Source of the DNA: Gnetum montanum
Taxonomy: Eukaryota > Streptophyta > Gnetopsida > Gnetales > Gnetaceae
Length of the DNA stretch: 64,000 nucleotides
Assembly (NCBI GenBank): GCA_015680685.1
Contig: MNCI01007783.1
Span: forward strand, 23,112 to 87,111
Reading direction: 5' to 3'
The position numbers were made by a program, and so were the translations under genes. Within the stretch, counting starts at the first letter, position 1. Each line of letters begins with the position of its first letter. Under the pieces are notes generated by a model. It saw only the letters and a program-made list of their open reading frames with translations. It had not been told where the DNA came from and ran no database searches. Shown here in pieces: positions 22,800 to 34,772 of the stretch.

Positions 22800-24905
22800 T
22801 ATTTTTTGCCTCCTACATTTCACAAAATTTTTGATAAACTACTTATTTTATTAAGCCATAGAACTTCCTCATGAAGCCATCTTTTATCATAAATTTTTAT
22901 CATCACTTTGTTGAAATATTATCCAATGAAGATGTAGAAACATTATGAGTGTAGGCTATAAGTTGAAAAATAGCTTCAACTTCTAATGGAATCATTTTTT
23001 CTTCTAGAAGCATAATATCAAATTGTATTTATCTTTTCACTTTAAATTCATCCAACAAAAGAAAGCATTTGAATTCTTCTATTTATTTATAATATTTATT
23101 TGATAGAGTAGAGCTCCAAATAACATATCCATAAAGAATAGTAAGTTAAACAATGATATAATAAACTTATTTTTAGATATCCCAAGTTGGAATAGATTCC
23201 TTCTTATATTTACATTTTAAAGTAAATAAGGCACCTTTTGAGTAATTCTCTAATTCTATTTATAATTGCAATAACATTCTAAGCCAATATATATATACGA
23301 CGAAATTATATCCACATGTTCATCTCCTATAGTAAAATTGTACATGTTATTTCATGTGCCAAGGATCATAATTTTTGATTTTCTAGACATTAACTTTAAT
23401 TCCTAAATATTGACAAAAATTATTAAGATTATTAAAGTATTTGATGCAACCCTTCCATTGAATTTGAAATCAAGGCAACATCATCACCATAAAGTAAGAG
23501 TTTGACAAGAATGCTTCCAATTGTAATTGCAAAATGAGTTGATATTTTTTATACATCCACTCTTCAAATTCATCAATCAAAAGACTAAATAAATTAGGAA
23601 AAAGAGGGTATCCTTATATAACATGAACACACCTATTAAATTAAAATATTTCTTGCGTTTTTGTCAACTAGATGCATACCTCCTTGTAAAGTTTTTGGTT
23701 AGACAATAATAATGTGTTGGAAACTTTTAAATTTTCCAAGTGCCTCCATAACTTTCATTGAATAATAGAATCATAGGCCTTGGAAAAATCTAAAAAGCAT
23801 ATACAAGTTTTGTTTGTCAACCTTTTGCTCAATCAATAAGATATTTTAAAGTAATGAGACGATCAATAGTAGAATATTATCATGTGAATCTTACCTAGGA
23901 AATTGCATATATTTGATTTTTTTTCAGCCCATCTTCCAAGCATAGATTCTAGAATAGTACCTAGAAACATATCTCCATATAAGTTATTTTCATCAATAGG
24001 TTTTCTTAATACAATTTTTTTTATTCCTTGCATTGTGTCATTAAAAGAAATGAATAAAATATTCTTGTTGGTATGAAAATCAATTCTATTATTACTATGA
24101 AACAAAGCTTGATAGAAATTTTTAATATCTTTTTGAGAGAAAGCATAGTTTGTTCTTCTCTTGCTTTGAAATGAATAAAAAAAAAACTTGGGATGTTTCA
24201 TTATCATTTTTAATAAACTATTTTATTTCTATTTGACAACTTCTCTATTCTTAGTCTAGATTAGAATTTTATATGCCTTGATATTCTTTGGTGACATCTA
24301 AGTTTTTAATAAAATTCTATTTGTCTTACATTCTTTGTTAAACCATTGTTGATTATTTGTATTTAGGCCATTAGAAATATTTAGGGTAGTTGTAATTAGA
24401 GTTTTTGTAAGACTCATTTTTGGATACCAAATGATTTTAATTTCATTTTAAAATTCCTCCATTTTTATAGTTATTTTGAAGTTGTTTTGCCTTCTAGAAT
24501 ATCTAATATGTTGTTTATTTTTTAATGAAGTATAAAGAATAAGCAAGATTCAATTAATTCTTCATCTACTTCAAAACATTTAATGCTATTAACATTGTTT
24601 GAGCTAAGAAAAAGAAAATTACTATTAGAGCTACCTTTGAATCCTATAAAATTAAAGCCATTTAATTTTAGATATTTATTGATGTGATTTGGAATCATTA
24701 GATCTAGTCCTTGTCTCCATTCTAATAAATGTTTCCCCCTATAATTAAATTATTTATCTTCAGAGCATCGATTCTATTCTATATGCTTACCATATGTTAA
24801 AAAACCTTGAGAACTTTAATGACTAACAGGAATATGATTAGAACTAATTCTAGCATTAAATTCACCACATGTGTAATTTTTTCATCTCTGAGAAAAATGA
24901 ATAAT
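22800..24905 (-). mobile_element. LINE, main part: endonuclease end, RT and C-terminal region
   Basis: Non-LTR retrotransposon remnant. On the minus strand: an endonuclease motif GEFNARI (GDFNAR-like) near 24,850-24,868; RT-entry blocks around 24,000-23,870 (LESMLGRWAEKK, then STIDRL); FLDFSKAYDS near 23,798-23,768; QGYPLFPNLFSLLIDE near 23,600; catalytic YGDD at 23,480-23,491 followed by VAL; and a C-terminal ILYGYVIW block near 23,110. Stops and frameshifts are frequent, so it is dead. The 3' end is unclear. The endonuclease region is cut at 24,905 by copia element III and resumes at 52,542. Confidence 0.8.
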
Positions 24906-25760
24906 TATTGGACATAGTGTCTCATGCCCTATGTGTCCAACAAGATAAACAAGAGAAAGGAAAGTTAAATTTGTACTTTGTCAGGACATCAAGCAAAAGG
25001 ATAAATTATATTTTAATTTTTAAAAGATTGATGGACAAAATGTAATTAGATAATTGTCCAAATCTCTCATGTCTCTTGAATTTGCAGCCAAAATTTTCAT
25101 TAAATAGGCTTCTCTCACCATATTCTATCATGACCCCATCATTTGGCTATAAATATGTGGGAAAAACATATTAGTAATTGAGGTAATTGATGCCATTGAG
25201 GCAATTTGATGCCACAACAATAAGATAATTTATGTTACAAAATTTTACACTCAAATAACTCTTATCATCCATCATCAATTCATCATATTTACCAATTCAT
25301 TAATCCAAAAAGTTGAGCAATCACATTCAAGGCCACTTTTATGTAACATATTTTAATCATTAAATCAATTCGAAATTTTGCAAGCAATAAGATTGTTGAA
25401 AGATCTTTGTATTAATGATTTACTTACTCCATAACTCTCTCAACTAATGGAGAAATTTATCATATAAATTACCAATTTTCTATTCTAAATGCTAAACAAT
25501 TTTATTTAAGACCTCATTTTCAAGATATATTTGAATCATCAAATAACTTCCAATTGATTTAAAATTTTGCAAACTTATAGATTGTAGAACGATCTTTCCA
25601 ACAAGCCTAAGATATAACCAAAACTCATTTAGATAATGAAGATATCAAAATTATAAAATCATAGAAAATTCAATTTTTCTTAGTTGAGCCATCCACATCA
25701 TCCAATATAGTGGGTTGCCAAAAAATTTCAAAATAAAAAGTTCTATGTAAAAACTCTAAA
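24906..25760 (+). repeat. 5' LTR of copia element III
   Basis: Begins TATTGGACATAGTGTCTCATG, aligning with TGTTAGAGATAGTGTGTCATG at 51,495, so the terminal TG has mutated to TA. A TATA box (TATAAATA, 25,148-25,155) is present. The right end is placed just before the PBS and is accurate to a few bases. Confidence 0.82.
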
Positions 25761-25761
25761 A

Positions 25762-25777
25762 TTGGTATTAGTGCAAG
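25762..25777 (+). other. Primer binding site, tRNA-Met type (element III)
   Basis: TTGGTATTAGTGCAAGG matches the usual copia site TTGGTATCAGAGCAAGG with two changes. It directly follows the 5' LTR. Confidence 0.75.
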
Positions 25778-25984
25778 GTTTAGAGAAACATGTATTCTAA
25801 TATAAGAAGATGGAACAACAATAAGAGAAGATATTCATATAGAGACTACTAAAAAAGAATAGGACATGATATCTACCTCCAATAAAAGATGAAGAGAAAA
25901 AAATGTAAACATAAACAAAGGTACCAATGCTAAAGGAAAACGTAATCAAGGTAACCATTCTTATTTTTTGGCTGTTAGTGCAAT

Positions 25985-26535
25985 TAATCAAGCTACATGA
26001 ATTATTAACAATAGGTTCTCTAATCACATGATTGCCTATAAGAAATATTTTCTCAAGTACAAATCACAAAGGATTGATAATATCAAAATGGGGGATGGTA
26101 AATTTCTTAATATACAACATGTAGAAAATTGCATAATTAAACTATCAAATAATAAGGTATTGAATATAACCAAGGTTTACCATGTTCTTTAGTTGTCAAA
26201 CTCTCTACTTTCAATAGGACAAATGTCAACTAAAGGCATTAAAATTAGCTTTGAAAGTAAAACATACAACATAACTAAGGCAAATGGTGAAAAGGTCTGA
26301 AAAATAAGAGCACTCAACAATAAAATATATTGTTTAAGGGATATCTCATTGATATTACAGAAACTCACTAAAATTACATTAAAACCATTAATTAAATAAG
26401 TCATCTCTACAACTTAGCAATAGTACTAGCATTACAGAAGCTACAAAGGATGAAGACCACCAGTGTAAAGAAGAAGAAGCTAAAGTTTAGTATAAAATAC
26501 TTTTATAGACATCATATTCAAGGATAGGAAAAAGG
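25985..26535 (+). pseudogene. Protease and pre-integrase remnant (element III)
   Basis: The motif SNHMIAYKKYFLKY (from about 26,012) corresponds to the copia CSNHMTG block just after the protease active site, but the residues in front read INNRF where the family has a DSGC-type sequence, so the catalytic Asp appears lost. The following MGDGKFLNIQHVEN, VYHVL and LLSIGQM blocks fit the C-terminal protease/GAG-pre-integrase region. Several stops interrupt it. Confidence 0.6.
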
Positions 26536-26539
26536 AAAA

Positions 26540-27310
26540 AAATGAATAAAGACCTTGCCATGAATGTTAGAGACATCCCAAAGACCAAATGTAACATTTG
26601 CATCCAAGCAAACAAACAAATTCATCTCAGATCAATCTTATGCAAAGAGTCAAAGAACCATTTAATCACATCCACATGGATGTTGTATTTACCATGTCAA
26701 TTACTTCCATTGGAGGAGCTTAATTTTTTTTTGTAATGATAGATGAATATTCTAGATTTACATGGACCTATAATCTAAGTAGCAAAGATGAAACATCCAA
26801 CAAGTTTGAAGAATTTTTCATGCTAAAGAAAAATAAAAATCTCACCATCAAAAATATTTGGATAGACATAGGAGGAGAATTTATCAACAAGATATTCACA
26901 AATTTTTTCACTAAAGAAGATATATTTCATCAAAAATTTTATTGATATAGACCACAATCAAATGGCATAGTTGAGAGAAAAAATACAAAGTTGCAAAACA
27001 TAATGAGATATCTCCTTAAACATGCTAACTCCCATATGGCTATTGGAGAATGATACTAATTATGGCAACTTATATTACAAATGGAATTATTAGCAACAAC
27101 AATAATGAAAAAATTTCATATGAGTTATGCCATGGAAGACTTCCTAATAATTTCCACATGGGAACATTTGGATGCCTTTGTTTTGTCAAGACACCAAAGA
27201 AAATTTTGACCAAGTTGGATGATATAGGAAAGAAATGCACTTTCTTTGGATATGATTCTAAAACTAGTAGATACAATTCTTATGATCCTATTTAATGAAA
27301 ATGGTATTCA
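26540..27310 (+). pseudogene. Copia integrase remnant (element III)
   Basis: Zinc-finger-like CNICIQANKQIHLR (about 26,595-26,640), then the core MIDEYSRFTWTY (from 26,736), IWIDIGGEF (about 26,860) and QSNGIVERKN (about 26,955-26,985). These hold the D, D and E of the catalytic triad, although stops and a frameshift separate them. GTFGCLCFVKTP and CTFFGYDSKTSRYNSYDP (to 27,295) are the usual downstream blocks. The sequence is cut after 27,315 by element IV and resumes at 49,727. Confidence 0.82.
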
Positions 27311-27315
27311 TCAAG

Positions 27316-28168
27316 TGATGAGCGGTGAAAGGTACCCCTACACTCAACCATATGAATCAGGAAGTGTTCATGCATAATCTAGTTGAATTCCTTGAACTCT
27401 ATGTCTTTTGATACACTAGTTGTCTAGNNNNNNNNNNNNNNNNNNNNNNNNNNNNNNNNNNNNNNNNNNNNNNNNNNNNNNNNNNNNNNNNNNNNNNNNN
27501 NNNNNNNNNNNNNNNNNNNNNNNNNNNNNNNNNNNNNNNNNNNNNNNNNNNNNNNNNNNNNNNNNNNNNNNNNNNNNNNNNNNNNNNNNNNNNNNNNNNN
27601 NNNNNNNNNNNNNNNNNNNNNNNNNNNNNNNNNNNNNNNNNNNNNNNNNNNNNNNNNNNNNNNNNNNNCATACTTATGTGTTTAATTAATCACTATTTAG
27701 CCTATCTCACTTAATTATTCAATTAGCTAAATTACTGAGAAACAGTGAATAAATAACTAAAAACATTAAATACATGAATGAAACATTTAAACTATCCAAA
27801 ATGCTACAAGGTTTATCAAGAATCTTGTCTTTATTATTGCACACACTATCATGCTCAGGTACAATAGTGCTTAAATAAAGATTCATACACTCAATGACTC
27901 TTGCTGTAGGTACTTAGAAAAATATTCTAACTTTCAAATGTAAAAACTGCAAGAGTTTGACTACTACTATGACGTTTCTCCCCATAAACATGATTGTGAG
28001 CTAGTATTTATAGTTTTTTGCTACAAGGTTGCATCAATGGGGCTCTATAAATGTAGCAAATGCTATGTCCAAGTGGCCTCGTTGATAGGGAAACACCATG
28101 GAAATGGGACATTGTCAATGAAGCCACATCAACGGGGGTCCATCGACACAATACTTTGACACTCATAA
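27316..28168 (-). repeat. 3' LTR of element IV (contains assembly gap)
   Basis: TGATGAGCGGTGAAAGGTACCCC... to CTCATAA (mutated CTCATCA), followed by the polypurine tract TACCCCTAC. It is homologous to 48,744-49,721, sharing the TGTCTTT-ATACACTAGTTGTCTAG block among others. Positions 27,428-27,668 are N. Confidence 0.85.
27428..27668. other. Assembly gap, 241 N
   Basis: Run of unknown bases inside the 3' LTR of element IV. The partner LTR has about 365 bp in the corresponding place (about 48,840-49,190), so the gap size is only approximate. Confidence 0.95.
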
Positions 28169-28354
28169 TACCCCTACAACTAAATGAAAAATCATGCTTG
28201 AGTTCCTTTAGAAAATTGGTAAGGTATGGGATTATTGATTGACTCTTGACATAACAAACCGACTTGATAAAACTAAGTGCTTAAGTGTACAAATCAACAC
28301 ATTACAAAAATTATGGTGTTCATGACACAAAATTGAACACCATGACATGTCTAC

Positions 28355-28396
28355 TGATGAGCGGTGAGGTACCCCTACACTCAACCATACGAAACG
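28355..28396 (-). repeat. Isolated LTR end fragment next to a scaffold N
   Basis: 42 bases of LTR terminus (TGATGAGCGGTGAGGTACCCC...) break off at the single N (28,397). Leader and PBS sequence (28,398-28,436) follows, and then a complete LTR starts at 28,437. Either a tandem LTR array collapsed in assembly or a mis-join. Confidence 0.7.
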
Positions 28397-28418
28397 NGTT
28401 GGCAAAAAAATGCTTAGT

Positions 28419-28435
28419 CCCCGGCAACGACGCCA
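28419..28435 (-). other. Primer binding site abutting the left LTR of element V
   Basis: CCCCGGCAACGACGCCA differs from the tRNA-Asp 3' end by one base. A PBS is expected beside a 5' LTR, but this LTR (28,437-29,381) also has a polypurine tract on its other side, so it has both internal junctions. Confidence 0.75.
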
Positions 28436-28436
28436 A

Positions 28437-29381
28437 TGATGAGTGGCGAGGTACCCCTACACTCAACCATACGAAACGAGCGTAGCACGCGCTATCCGAT
28501 CGAACTCCGCAGACTAAATGCGTAAACGCTCCATGGAACACTTGGGGTTAATCATTCGTTTTCTTCCCAGGCTTGCTTGTATGTGTCACGGTGTATGGTT
28601 AAGCAAGTTTGAGGTATATGATTTTTTTGGTATTTTACGGTTTATCTCCTATGCTAACGGTGAAGGGTTGAGAAACTAAACTAACTCTAACTACAACACT
28701 AAGTCCTAGCATTAGCATCCGTTCCCACTTGCCGTACACACCCTGAACTGTGCAACTGTGGCTACCAAACGCTAATCGTTATTGGGATTACTACATGTAA
28801 CGCACGTGCTCGAAGCAGTCGTACTGAGGCACCTAGCTAGCCTAAGTGTGACAAGCAGCTGATTCCTTTACTAGCCGTACACATCCGTAGATGCTCGTAA
28901 TCAAGTCGTACTCATCCCACATTCTAGGAGATAAGGGTGAGAGAATCTAATCGCGATGAGTAGCTGATTCCTTGGCTAGCTGTACACATTTGTCAATGCT
29001 CGTAACCAAGTCGTACTCATGCCGCGCTACTAGGAAAGCAATAAATAACATTAAATAAACCTATCCATGTATTGCAAGGTTTATCCCCAAAGCTTGTCTT
29101 TATTGCCGTACACAGCTTGCGTTCAAGTACAAAGCTGTTCGAATAAAGAACCGTTCACTTGGGGGACTCCTACTGCGGGCACATGGAAAATATTCTATCT
29201 CTGGGGTGATCAATCCGCTAGAGCTTCACTACCTCTAGCCTAGGATTAGAAATGAGGGGAGTGCCGCCTCTTATTTATAGATCTGGTGGTGGACCACGAT
29301 ATAGCGTATGCGATATCGCATGGGACGACAGGATATTGCAGGGGATGCGATATCGCGGCTTGTGCAGATCGCATCTCATCA
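28437..29381 (-). repeat. 3' LTR of element V
   Basis: 945 bp, TGATGAG to CTCATCA, followed by TACCCCCAC polypurine tract (29,382-29,390). It contains the palindromic GATATC array (about 29,295-29,365) and a minus-strand TATA box near 29,274-29,283. Confidence 0.92.
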
Positions 29382-29390
29382 TACCCCCAC

Positions 29391-31385
29391 GACTGAATGA
29401 AAACTCATCCTCGAGTTCCTTACAATAATATCAGGAAGGTATGGAATTATTGAGGGAGATGAAACTAATGGGTTGACATGTGAACGGATCATTATTACAA
29501 GACTTGACAAAACTGGTATTCATGATAACAACGGTGAACACCTTATTACAATAACATCATGCCTTTGTTGGCAATTGAGAGAAAGAGAGAGAAAGAAGTG
29601 TCGCTGCTACCAACGCCAAGATTACGCTTTTCGTTGTCCATCCATAAGCGCGCCATTGATCTCGCTCCATGCATAACTGCTTCAATGCTGCTCCATTCCA
29701 AGTGTTTTGCTCCAGCTCCAGAACCAATCCGTTGTTACATGATTGCCATCTGCACAAACAACACAATCATATATTAACAAGGGTAATTGAATCATTAAGT
29801 AATTAATACCTTGCTTCAGTGTAAGTTCATTGGCTAGGTTGTGGTATGGCTGATATGGACCTGGGAAGATGTAGTAATGATGACTACTGAAGGTGTAGAG
29901 GTGAGGAAGAAAATAAAAATATTCGGGGCTAGGAGAAAATTGAAAAAAAGCGGGCCCCGTATCCCCACGACTAATCGTGAACCTCCGGTAGCATTAGAAT
30001 GGAGAAGGAAAAGGAGTAAGAAAGATAGGTAAAAAGGGACAACTGAAAACAATAATGAAGTAGATGTCCATATGTTAATGAAAAAAATAATAATTAATTG
30101 CAAAATGTTAAGGAAAAGAAGTTAACTAATGTTCCAAATAGGAATGTCAGTGGGTCCTCCCCAAAGTAGGCTCATGCCCTTAATGCCCTGACAAACCCAC
30201 ATTCATAGAGTCTATAGGCCCTGAGAATGTCATATGGAACAAGAGTTAAAGTCTTAACCATAAGCATTTACCGAAAAGAAAATAGTGCATCAACCAAAAT
30301 ATATACACTAATGATACAATTGGCAATGAGGTGAACAATGGAGAGAAGGATGTAAAGAAGAAAAGAGAATGGAATGGAATCTCAAGAAAAAGGTGGTGTA
30401 CAACCCCTTGTGTGTTTGATGATTAATGTGACTTGGCAAGTCTCATTCCAACTCCGGCCTCAAACCAACCACTTCCAGTGACGTCGCATCAATGCATTTG
30501 GCTAAACCATCCACCTGGATAACAAGGATGCATCTTCAAAGACCACCACCATTCTGATAGAACAAAGGAAACAATGGGAAGCGAGAAGGGCCTTAGTTAG
30601 AGGGAACACTTTTGGTTCCATAACCAATGCTTGTAGCCCAAATTTTATTTCGTCTAAGGGGTGTGCTTTGAATTCTCACTTTCTTCGCTTTTTTTTGTGT
30701 GTTTTGTGTTTTTATGCATGAGAACCACACCATGCAAAGACTTCTTATTTTTATTGTCTCAGCTTCCGATAATTGGGTAACATCGGAACGGTAAGAAAAA
30801 TCAAGAAGAAACATCTAAGCACCCAAGAGGATGACCAACACAAAAGTATCAAGTTCCCTTGAAGTCACACCCTTTGCAATCCTTGAGTCCTTCCTTAGTT
30901 TGAGAAATACCTAGTCAGCGATTCGTTAAAGTTCTTATTAGAAGGAAACTGTACATTTCCAAGCTAAGAGAAACCATAGAAATTGGTGGATGGATGGATG
31001 AAGTGATCTCATTGCTTTCCATATCAAAAGAAACATACCTTAGTATCAACATTGTGACTTAAAGGTAAAAACTAAACATTAGCAATCAATATGAAAACAG
31101 TTCATACCATCAGTCCGAACAGTTATTATGGGACAAACTTACAGGGTGGATGGCACACACACACGCACACAAAAAATAGAAAAGTATAATGATGATATAA
31201 AACAAAAATAGAGAAAGTTAAAGAAATTTGTAAAACAAAAACATGTAAAAAAAAAACGTTGTAAAACAAAAATGTGTAAAACAAAAATGTGTAAAACAAA
31301 AATTGAAAAAGAACTAAGGGCCCCATATGGTTAGCATAGGTGGCCATCTCCTCCATGACTGAGTTGTAAGGGAGAGATCTGAAAT
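29391..31385 (-). other. 3' non-coding region of element V
   Basis: Collinear with 5,351-7,400 of element II over its whole length, including the second polypurine-like site (TATCCCCACGACT, 29,960-29,972) and the AAAACAAAA tract at 31,195-31,305. No gene is supported. ORFs at 29,473-30,103 and 30,593-30,814 are chance frames. Confidence 0.75.
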
Positions 31386-32060
31386 AATGAGCATCTATTG
31401 GAATTTCTAAGAAGTGCCCAACATCTCCCAATTGATGACACTCATGTTCCAATGTATATATGCTTTCATTGTTAGCATGAGTTTTCTCAATTCTTTCCAT
31501 GCATATTTGTCTACTCTTATGAGTAGCTGTCAACCACGGGGTGTCTACTACTTCTTGTGTGGTTGCTACATACAGGCATCTTTGTTGCAAAGTTTCAAGG
31601 GCACACCTTCTGCATGGAGGAGATGAGCATTCCTCCATGTCATCACCTGATGAATCACTATATGTGATGCATGGAACTTTCCTCTTCTCAATATTTCCAC
31701 ATATGTTTACCTTAGAGATTTCCAAGGAAAGATCGCGGATCTTAAGGCATGCATCTACTATGCTTAGCCATGCCCTTCCCATTATAGTTGGGAAGTCCCT
31801 TTCGTTGTTAACCTTAATCACCAGGAAATCGGTTGGGTATGACCACCCACACATAGTGGTGATAATGTCCTCCACCAATTCTAAGGGAATGGTGATGGAC
31901 TGGTCAACCAGCTCTAGTTGTATGTTACTCTTCTTAAGTTGGGGCAGGTTCCAAGCTTGATGCATCTTTTGTGAAATTAGGTTGACTCCAGAACCTGAGT
32001 TAAGAAGAGCTAGATGTGGTTCATTTCTGGTAATCTGTAAATGAATTAAGGGGTTCCTAC
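31386..32060 (-). pseudogene. Aspartic protease remnant ending at the pol deletion (element V)
   Basis: LALLNSGSGVNLIS (about 32,010-31,970) corresponds to the protease active site of element II, but the catalytic Asp is Asn (codon 31,999-32,001). FPTIMGRAWLSIVDA (about 31,800-31,755) is the second conserved block. The 279-codon open frame 31,965-31,126 runs through a linker (LEHECHQLGDVGHFLEIP) and then across the deletion junction into the former 3' non-coding sequence, where the translation becomes low complexity (FLFYTFLFYTF). That tail is an artefact of the deletion. Confidence 0.8.
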
Positions 32061-32099
32061 AGTCAGATAGTTCCCTTGGAAGGTGGCCTACCTTGATCT

Positions 32100-34631
32100 A
32101 GTCAGTTACGGTATGCATTAACATAACTGTTTGTGTTAGACCTCGTTGGACTGAAGGGTGCTCCAAAGTGTTAGATGGCGGAGGCATGTACATGGCCTCA
32201 ACCGCTTGTTGTTGCAAGAGTTTGTCTGGGCTTTTGTTTTTGAAGTAAGATCTTCTCTTTATGCAGTTTTCAGAACCAGCAGCAGGTTGGATATTTACAA
32301 CTCTCGCAGCGTGATGTTGCTGCGGTTGAGGAGGAAGTTCCCCTTACATTGTTGGAGCAGGAGGTGTTATGGGAACTACATGAGGTGGAAGAGGTGCAGA
32401 TGGATTAGGAGGATGGTATGGGTATGGAGTTCCCGAAGGGGAAGGAGTCCTTCTGAAGTACTCCCGAGCTTGGTAGTGACGGTTGGGGTTGCGTGACCCA
32501 TAGAGTCACTTGGAGAAATCGGCTACTGCACATAATATCCGTAACGATCAGGCTACCGGTAAGGGTACTAATGTGTTGGCGGTGGCATCCCCCATGACTG
32601 TGGGTATTGCCACTACTGATGTTGTCCAATAGGCTATGGAGGCATTCCACTTGGGTAATATGTTAAGGGTTGGTGGAACTGCCTTGGGTTACCTTGTGGA
32701 AAAGGTAACCTTCGGGGTGTTTGCCGTTGATTAAGTTTTGGATTTAACGCATACACCCCAAACTCCTGCAGATGTGAGATAATTGGACAACATCTCTTAG
32801 GATGGTCATAGTAGTAGACCTCACATCCACTATCATCGTCTGAATCAGAATTCACAGCCTCATCAGAGATAGGAATTTTCCCCTTACCCTTGTTATGTGC
32901 AGGGCTTAAGTTTATCCGCTTGGTCTTTCCTTTGTCACTACTTTGCTCAACCTTAGACTCTTCTACGATTTTTAAGAATATTTCTATTCTTGAGTCTAAG
33001 GAATCTCACATTTGGTCTACCTTAGCCGATACCTCGGTTGTTAACTTTTGGATCGGCACGGTTTTCCGATTCACCAACTCTTCGAGTGGTGACTCATCCT
33101 CCTCATCACAAAATTTCACTCCCTTCTTGTGAAGGGAGGGATCACGGTTGTATTCTTCTGCACTTTCCCTCTTACATAGCTCACCCTCTTCTTGTGCTAC
33201 TTGTTCCAACAAACTTTCAACTTCATGGGCTCTAAGTTGGAAAAGTCTCCCTTGGGCATAAGTCCCAAGAGTTCTTCTCGTTTCATTCCTTAGCCCATCC
33301 ACGATGTGGCAAAGTTGATCCTGCTTAGCGTACCCATGGTCCGGGCAACAATGTAGTAGTGTATAGTAATGGGCCATGGAAGCATCCAAGGGTTCATAAG
33401 CACCTTGTTACTAGCCTTGGATCTTCTTACGCAAATTGGAAACTCTGGAGTACGTCTAATATTTGTTGTTGAACAGTTCAAGCATCGTACTCCACCTCCT
33501 AATGGTTTCCGATTCTAAGGACTTGTACCAGCTCTCTGCTTCTTTGGTGAGTGTCCTGGGGAATAACTTAAGCTTTTTCCACTCATTATCTATATTTTGC
33601 AAGGCACAAGCATCGTGGAATGCCTGTAAATGATGTTGAGGATCAATGTTGTATCCCCCTTCAAAACATGGGATATTATTTATGTCCAAACGCTTGATCT
33701 TGCTATGTTTTAAGTGCCTTGTGGGGATCCTAACTGCCTCTGTGATATCAAGCATACTTCAGGTTGCGAGTAGGGGTTCGTCATGATCATCTCTGTCATG
33801 ACATCTATGATGTCTTCGTGGTGGTTCCCTACTCTCCCTACGTCCTTGCCCTTGTCCTAACTCCCGACCTTCCTGTCGAGGTCTTTCATCTCCCTTACTT
33901 TTACCCTCTCCGTTGTGCTCATGATGGTTGCACCCAGAGGTGGAAGGAGAGTGTGAATGATGAGATGAAGGAGAAGAGGAAGGGGATCCATCACCATGGT
34001 GATGTTTCTTACCTTCTCTTTGGCTACTTTGGCCCTGATTGTTGTAATGATCTAAGTGTCCATCCTTACTATGAGTGGTTGTTCCTGCTGTGAATAGTTG
34101 GTGTTCATGGGGATCAGAGCCCATAGCATGTATAGTTGATCGAAGGCTCTGATGCCTAACCTCTTCACCATTGTGAGGAGGAGAAACATCATTTCCTAAG
34201 AAACTCGTTATGAGGGGTTCCTCGTCTTCTATTTCACTAAGGAAATGGGGGACCTTGCCCTTCAACAATGAGTGTTGGCTCTCCTGCCTTTTGTCCCTCA
34301 TACGTTGCAAAGGGGTGGGATGATAATCCCTTATATCATATTCTCCAGCAACGTATTCAGCAAATAAGTCCTGCATGCCAATCTGTGCTAAGGCACAGAA
34401 GAGCATGTTTGGAACAGCTTGATATGGTGGTAAAACTATGTTACCAAACAAATCTCTCCAGCACAACTATTCATCCTGATGGAGGATAAAAGTGTAATCA
34501 GGAATATACTCATCGTGATGAGTATAAACTATCTTATACTGTTTAGGACTTGGCTGGTTTAGTTTATGTGTATGTTGCTGACTGTCTTCCGTGTTATCCT
34601 TAGGTGAGTTAACCTTATGAGAAGAGGCCAT
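32100..34631 (-). pseudogene. gag region, nearly intact (element V)
   Basis: Starts at ATG 34,631 with MASSHKVNSP. Long open stretches follow: 34,466-33,759 (235 codons), 33,755-33,456, and 33,389-33,006. Order: N-terminal region, a His/Ser/Gly/Arg-rich segment (about 34,030-33,830), the capsid-like block with FHDACALQNIDNEW (about 33,610) and LTKEAESWYKSLE, a charged coiled region with RAHEVESLLEQVAQEEGEL, then the knuckle-like CEVYYYDHPKRCCPI (about 32,825-32,780) and a Pro/Gln-rich tail. Few stops break it; the frame changes between about 32,630 and 31,965. It is the best preserved gag in the window. Confidence 0.85.
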
Positions 34632-34754
34632 TTTATTGGTGTGTTGTTCACCGTTATATATGTTCTTATTTAACTAATTAACCCAGAGGTTTGCTAAGGC
34701 TCACAATGATGTGAAAGATTTCCTAATGTTCTAATTGGTGTACAAACACTTAGT

Positions 34755-34771
34755 CCCCGGCAACGGCGCGA
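34755..34771 (-). other. Primer binding site, tRNA-Asp type (element V)
   Basis: CCCCGGCAACGGCGCGA, one mismatch to the tRNA-Asp 3' end, one base inside the 5' LTR. Confidence 0.88.
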
Positions 34772-34772
34772 A

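Noticed and set aside
27399-27689. ORFs of about 90 codons on both strands
   Set aside because: They consist almost entirely of N from the assembly gap.
31126-31400. Hydrophobic C-terminal tail of the 279-codon ORF (FLFYTF repeats)
   Set aside because: It is translation of an A-rich 3' non-coding tract brought into frame by the pol deletion, not a membrane domain.
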